64,000 nucleotides of DNA from Hymenobacter wooponensis (GTDB lineage: Bacteria; Bacteroidota; Bacteroidia; Cytophagales; Hymenobacteraceae). The stretch is taken from the NCBI RefSeq assembly GCF_004745865.1, contig NZ_SRKZ01000008.1:124001-188000 (forward strand), given 5' to 3'. Below are positions 62,605 to 64,000 of the stretch, piece after piece (within the stretch, counting starts at the first letter, position 1; each line of letters begins with the position of its first letter). The notes under the pieces are model-generated. The model worked only from the letters and a program-made list of their open reading frames with translations. It searched no databases and had not been told where the DNA came from. Both the position numbers and the translations under genes were made by a program.

Positions 62605-63678
62605 ATGACCCGAAAGCTACTGCTCGGCCCTAGTATTATCGCCTGGACAGTTGTGCTCACGTCCTGCCACGAACCGGGTAAAACGGACTTGCCCGCAGAA
62701 AAAGTGAGGCAACGACGTGTCGCCGACCACCCACCCGCCCAAGGCTCCCCAAAGAGTGGCACCGCTGGCCGTCTGCTGCAGGACCGCGCCGGCAATATTT
62801 GGTTCGGCACCTTTGCGGGACTCTATAAATATGACGGCAACTCGTTTCGCCACTTTACCACTACAAACGGGCTGAACAGCAATTGGGTGTGGTGTCTGTT
62901 GGAGGATAAAGCCGGTACCCTCTGGGTCGGTACCGAAGCGGGAGTGTGCCTGTACGACGGGAAAACGTTTACTCCCATTGCCATCCCGGTGCGCAAAGAC
63001 CTGCCCCCCAACCAGTACCGCAGCTCCCACACTGTATTCAGCATAATGCAGGATAGAAGCGGCAAACTATGGTTTGCCACCGTTGACGGGGTGTATATCT
63101 ACGATGGCAAATCCTTCACGCCCTTTATAATCAAACAGGGCGGGAGTGGGTATATGAGTAGCAACCACAACGTGGAATACATGTTGGAAGATAAAGCCGG
63201 GACCATCTGGTTGGGAGGCAGGGGTAACGAAGGGGTGTTTCGCTATGATGGCAAAACCATTACCACCCTGCAAATCAACGAACGAAAAGAGTTTAACTGG
63301 GCCTGGCCACAGCTGCAAGACAAGCAAGGAAATATCTGGTTTAGCAATTGGACGGGGGCCTACCGGTATGATGGCCGCTCCTTTAGCAAAATGAGCGGCT
63401 TATCAATGGGTCCGATCAATCCGGTTACCCGCATTATTGAAGACCAGCGAGGCACCATTTGGATCGGAGGCAGCCAGGGAATTTGCCGAAACGATGGCAT
63501 CGCCTTCACCTGTTTTACCGAACAAGATGGCTTGATCGATAATGACGTGTGGTCAGTTTTGGAAGACAGAGCGGGAAACCTGTGGATTGGGAATAGAAAC
63601 ACTCACCTATCTCGCTACGATGGAAAAACCTTCACCAATTTTTTGGTAGAGAAAGGCTTTTCCCCTAGTGAACAGTAA
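62605..63678 (+). CDS. Lipoprotein beta-propeller of two-component-regulator type (Reg_prop)
   Basis: 357 residues with lipobox VVLTSC (Cys21). About seven repeats with the signature LLQDRAGNIWFGTFAGLYKY (also LEDKAGTLWVGTEAGVCLYD, QDRSGKLWFATVDGVYIYDG), which form the ligand-binding propeller of hybrid two-component sensors. Here there is no membrane-anchored kinase, only a lipoprotein, so it is a stand-alone propeller of the outer membrane or periplasm. The gene is followed in the same frame by a Crp-like remnant. Confidence 0.88.
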   Translation: MTRKLLLGPSIIAWTVVLTSCHEPGKTDLPAEKVRQRRVADHPPAQGSPKSGTAGRLLQDRAGNIWFGTFAGLYKYDGNSFRHFTTTNGLNSNWVWCLLEDKAGTLWVGTEAGVCLYDGKTFTPIAIPVRKDLPPNQYRSSHTVFSIMQDRSGKLWFATVDGVYIYDGKSFTPFIIKQGGSGYMSSNHNVEYMLEDKAGTIWLGGRGNEGVFRYDGKTITTLQINERKEFNWAWPQLQDKQGNIWFSNWTGAYRYDGRSFSKMSGLSMGPINPVTRIIEDQRGTIWIGGSQGICRNDGIAFTCFTEQDGLIDNDVWSVLEDRAGNLWIGNRNTHLSRYDGKTFTNFLVEKGFSPSEQ

Positions 63679-63981
63679 AAAACCTTCCGGCTCCTGTTCC
63701 AACATGCTTTTCTGCTGGAGCAGCACCAGTGCCTGGACCTGCTGCACTATCCGGCCGCCGAACGCTACGCCCGCTTCTGCCACCTATATCCCCGCCTGCG
63801 CCACCGCGTCGTCCAGAAGTACATTGCCTCGTACCTGGGAATGACGCCCGAATTTCTGGGCCACCGGCGCCAATTCCTCACCGGAGTGAGTAGCGGGGAA
63901 ACCGTCCTGAAAAAGCGTTTCCCGGGCGGGCTGCTCCCCTGTGCTTATACCTCTGAAAGTACGGGCAGCCCCAACAACTGA
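63679..63981 (+). pseudogene. C-terminal Crp/Fnr-like remnant in frame with the propeller gene
   Basis: Immediately after the propeller stop, the same frame continues without a start: FRLLFQHAFLLEQHQCLDLL, AAERYARFCHLYPRLRHRVV, QKYIASYLGMTPEFLGHRRQ and stops at 63979-63981. These are the dimer helix and HTH of a Bacteroidota Crp-like regulator, with the recognition helix degraded (SLSRIR is FLGHRR). The tail is arbitrary. Confidence 0.65.
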
Positions 63982-64000
63982 TGTCTGAGTGGCTCTGCGG

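Noticed and set aside
1-64000. CRISPR array, tRNA or rRNA genes
   Set aside because: No regularly spaced direct repeats, cloverleaf-like sequences or rRNA-conserved stretches were noticed on reading both strands.

Overview
The window looks like chromosomal DNA of a GC-rich Bacteroidota, most likely a Hymenobacter-type member of the Cytophagales. This is an inference from a SusC/SusD pair, a large secreted protein with a type IX secretion (T9SS) C-terminal sorting domain, promoter-like -7 elements of the TAnnTTTG type in place of E. coli -10 boxes, weak or absent Shine-Dalgarno sequences, and many small one-component regulators. I saw no rRNA, tRNA, CRISPR array or replication origin.

Layout. 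0-5.5 kb: a secreted alpha/beta hydrolase and an AraC regulator, a decayed di-haem cytochrome c peroxidase, then a three-gene operon (CarboxypepD_reg-like membrane protein plus two roadblock-like paralogues). 5.5-16 kb: a patchwork of intact small genes (WYL regulator/VOC protein, AraC, dienelactone-hydrolase-like enzyme, SDR/HxlR pair) and many broken ones (GlxA-type regulator, DisA_N-like protein, IS3 OrfA, response regulator, kinase tail, Tn3 transposase tail). 16-23.5 kb: an intact MacB-like ABC exporter operon facing an NtrC-type response regulator and its kinase. 23.5-28.3 kb: another decayed stretch (SDR tail, dehalogenase-like hydrolase with three in-frame stops, nrdB tail, TonB tail) around a LuxR-type response regulator and a lipoprotein.

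28.4-39.9 kb is the clearest functional unit, a chitin/GlcNAc-glycan utilisation locus. NagB-PIG-L fusion, GH18 chitinase, SusC, SusD and GH20 beta-hexosaminidase are all on the minus strand, with a divergent LacI-family regulator. The shared intergenic region has two identical copies of a 15-bp site with a GTGCGCGCAC palindrome next to a good Bacteroidota promoter. The expected flow is: secreted GH18 and GH20 cut the polymer, SusCD imports oligosaccharides, and the NagB-PIG-L protein handles amino-sugar products.

40-54.9 kb holds repeated regulator + short-chain dehydrogenase (SDR) pairs (AraC/SDR, Crp/SDR, AraC/SDR; HxlR/SDR lies at 14-15 kb), an acyltransferase, a VOC protein, a DeoR regulator, a CE15-like esterase and an ECF sigma factor with a membrane partner. 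At the Crp/SDR pair, a TTACC-N4-GGTAA site lies at exactly the same distance (22 nt) from a -7-like octamer in front of both genes, which suggests a self-activating FNR-like circuit. 55-64 kb contains small unknown proteins, the T9SS-exported VCBS/malectin protein, a GNAT acetyltransferase, a 43-residue membrane miniprotein with its own intrinsic terminator, a serine-recombinase remnant, a beta-propeller lipoprotein and another Crp remnant.

Two themes stand out. First, pseudogenes are dense and several carry long, near-perfect short-loop inverted repeats exactly where their reading frames break, which looks like palindrome-forming template-switch mutation. Second, one-component regulators repeatedly sit beside small NAD(P)-dependent or VOC enzymes. 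All protein assignments are from motif recognition by eye; no database search was run.
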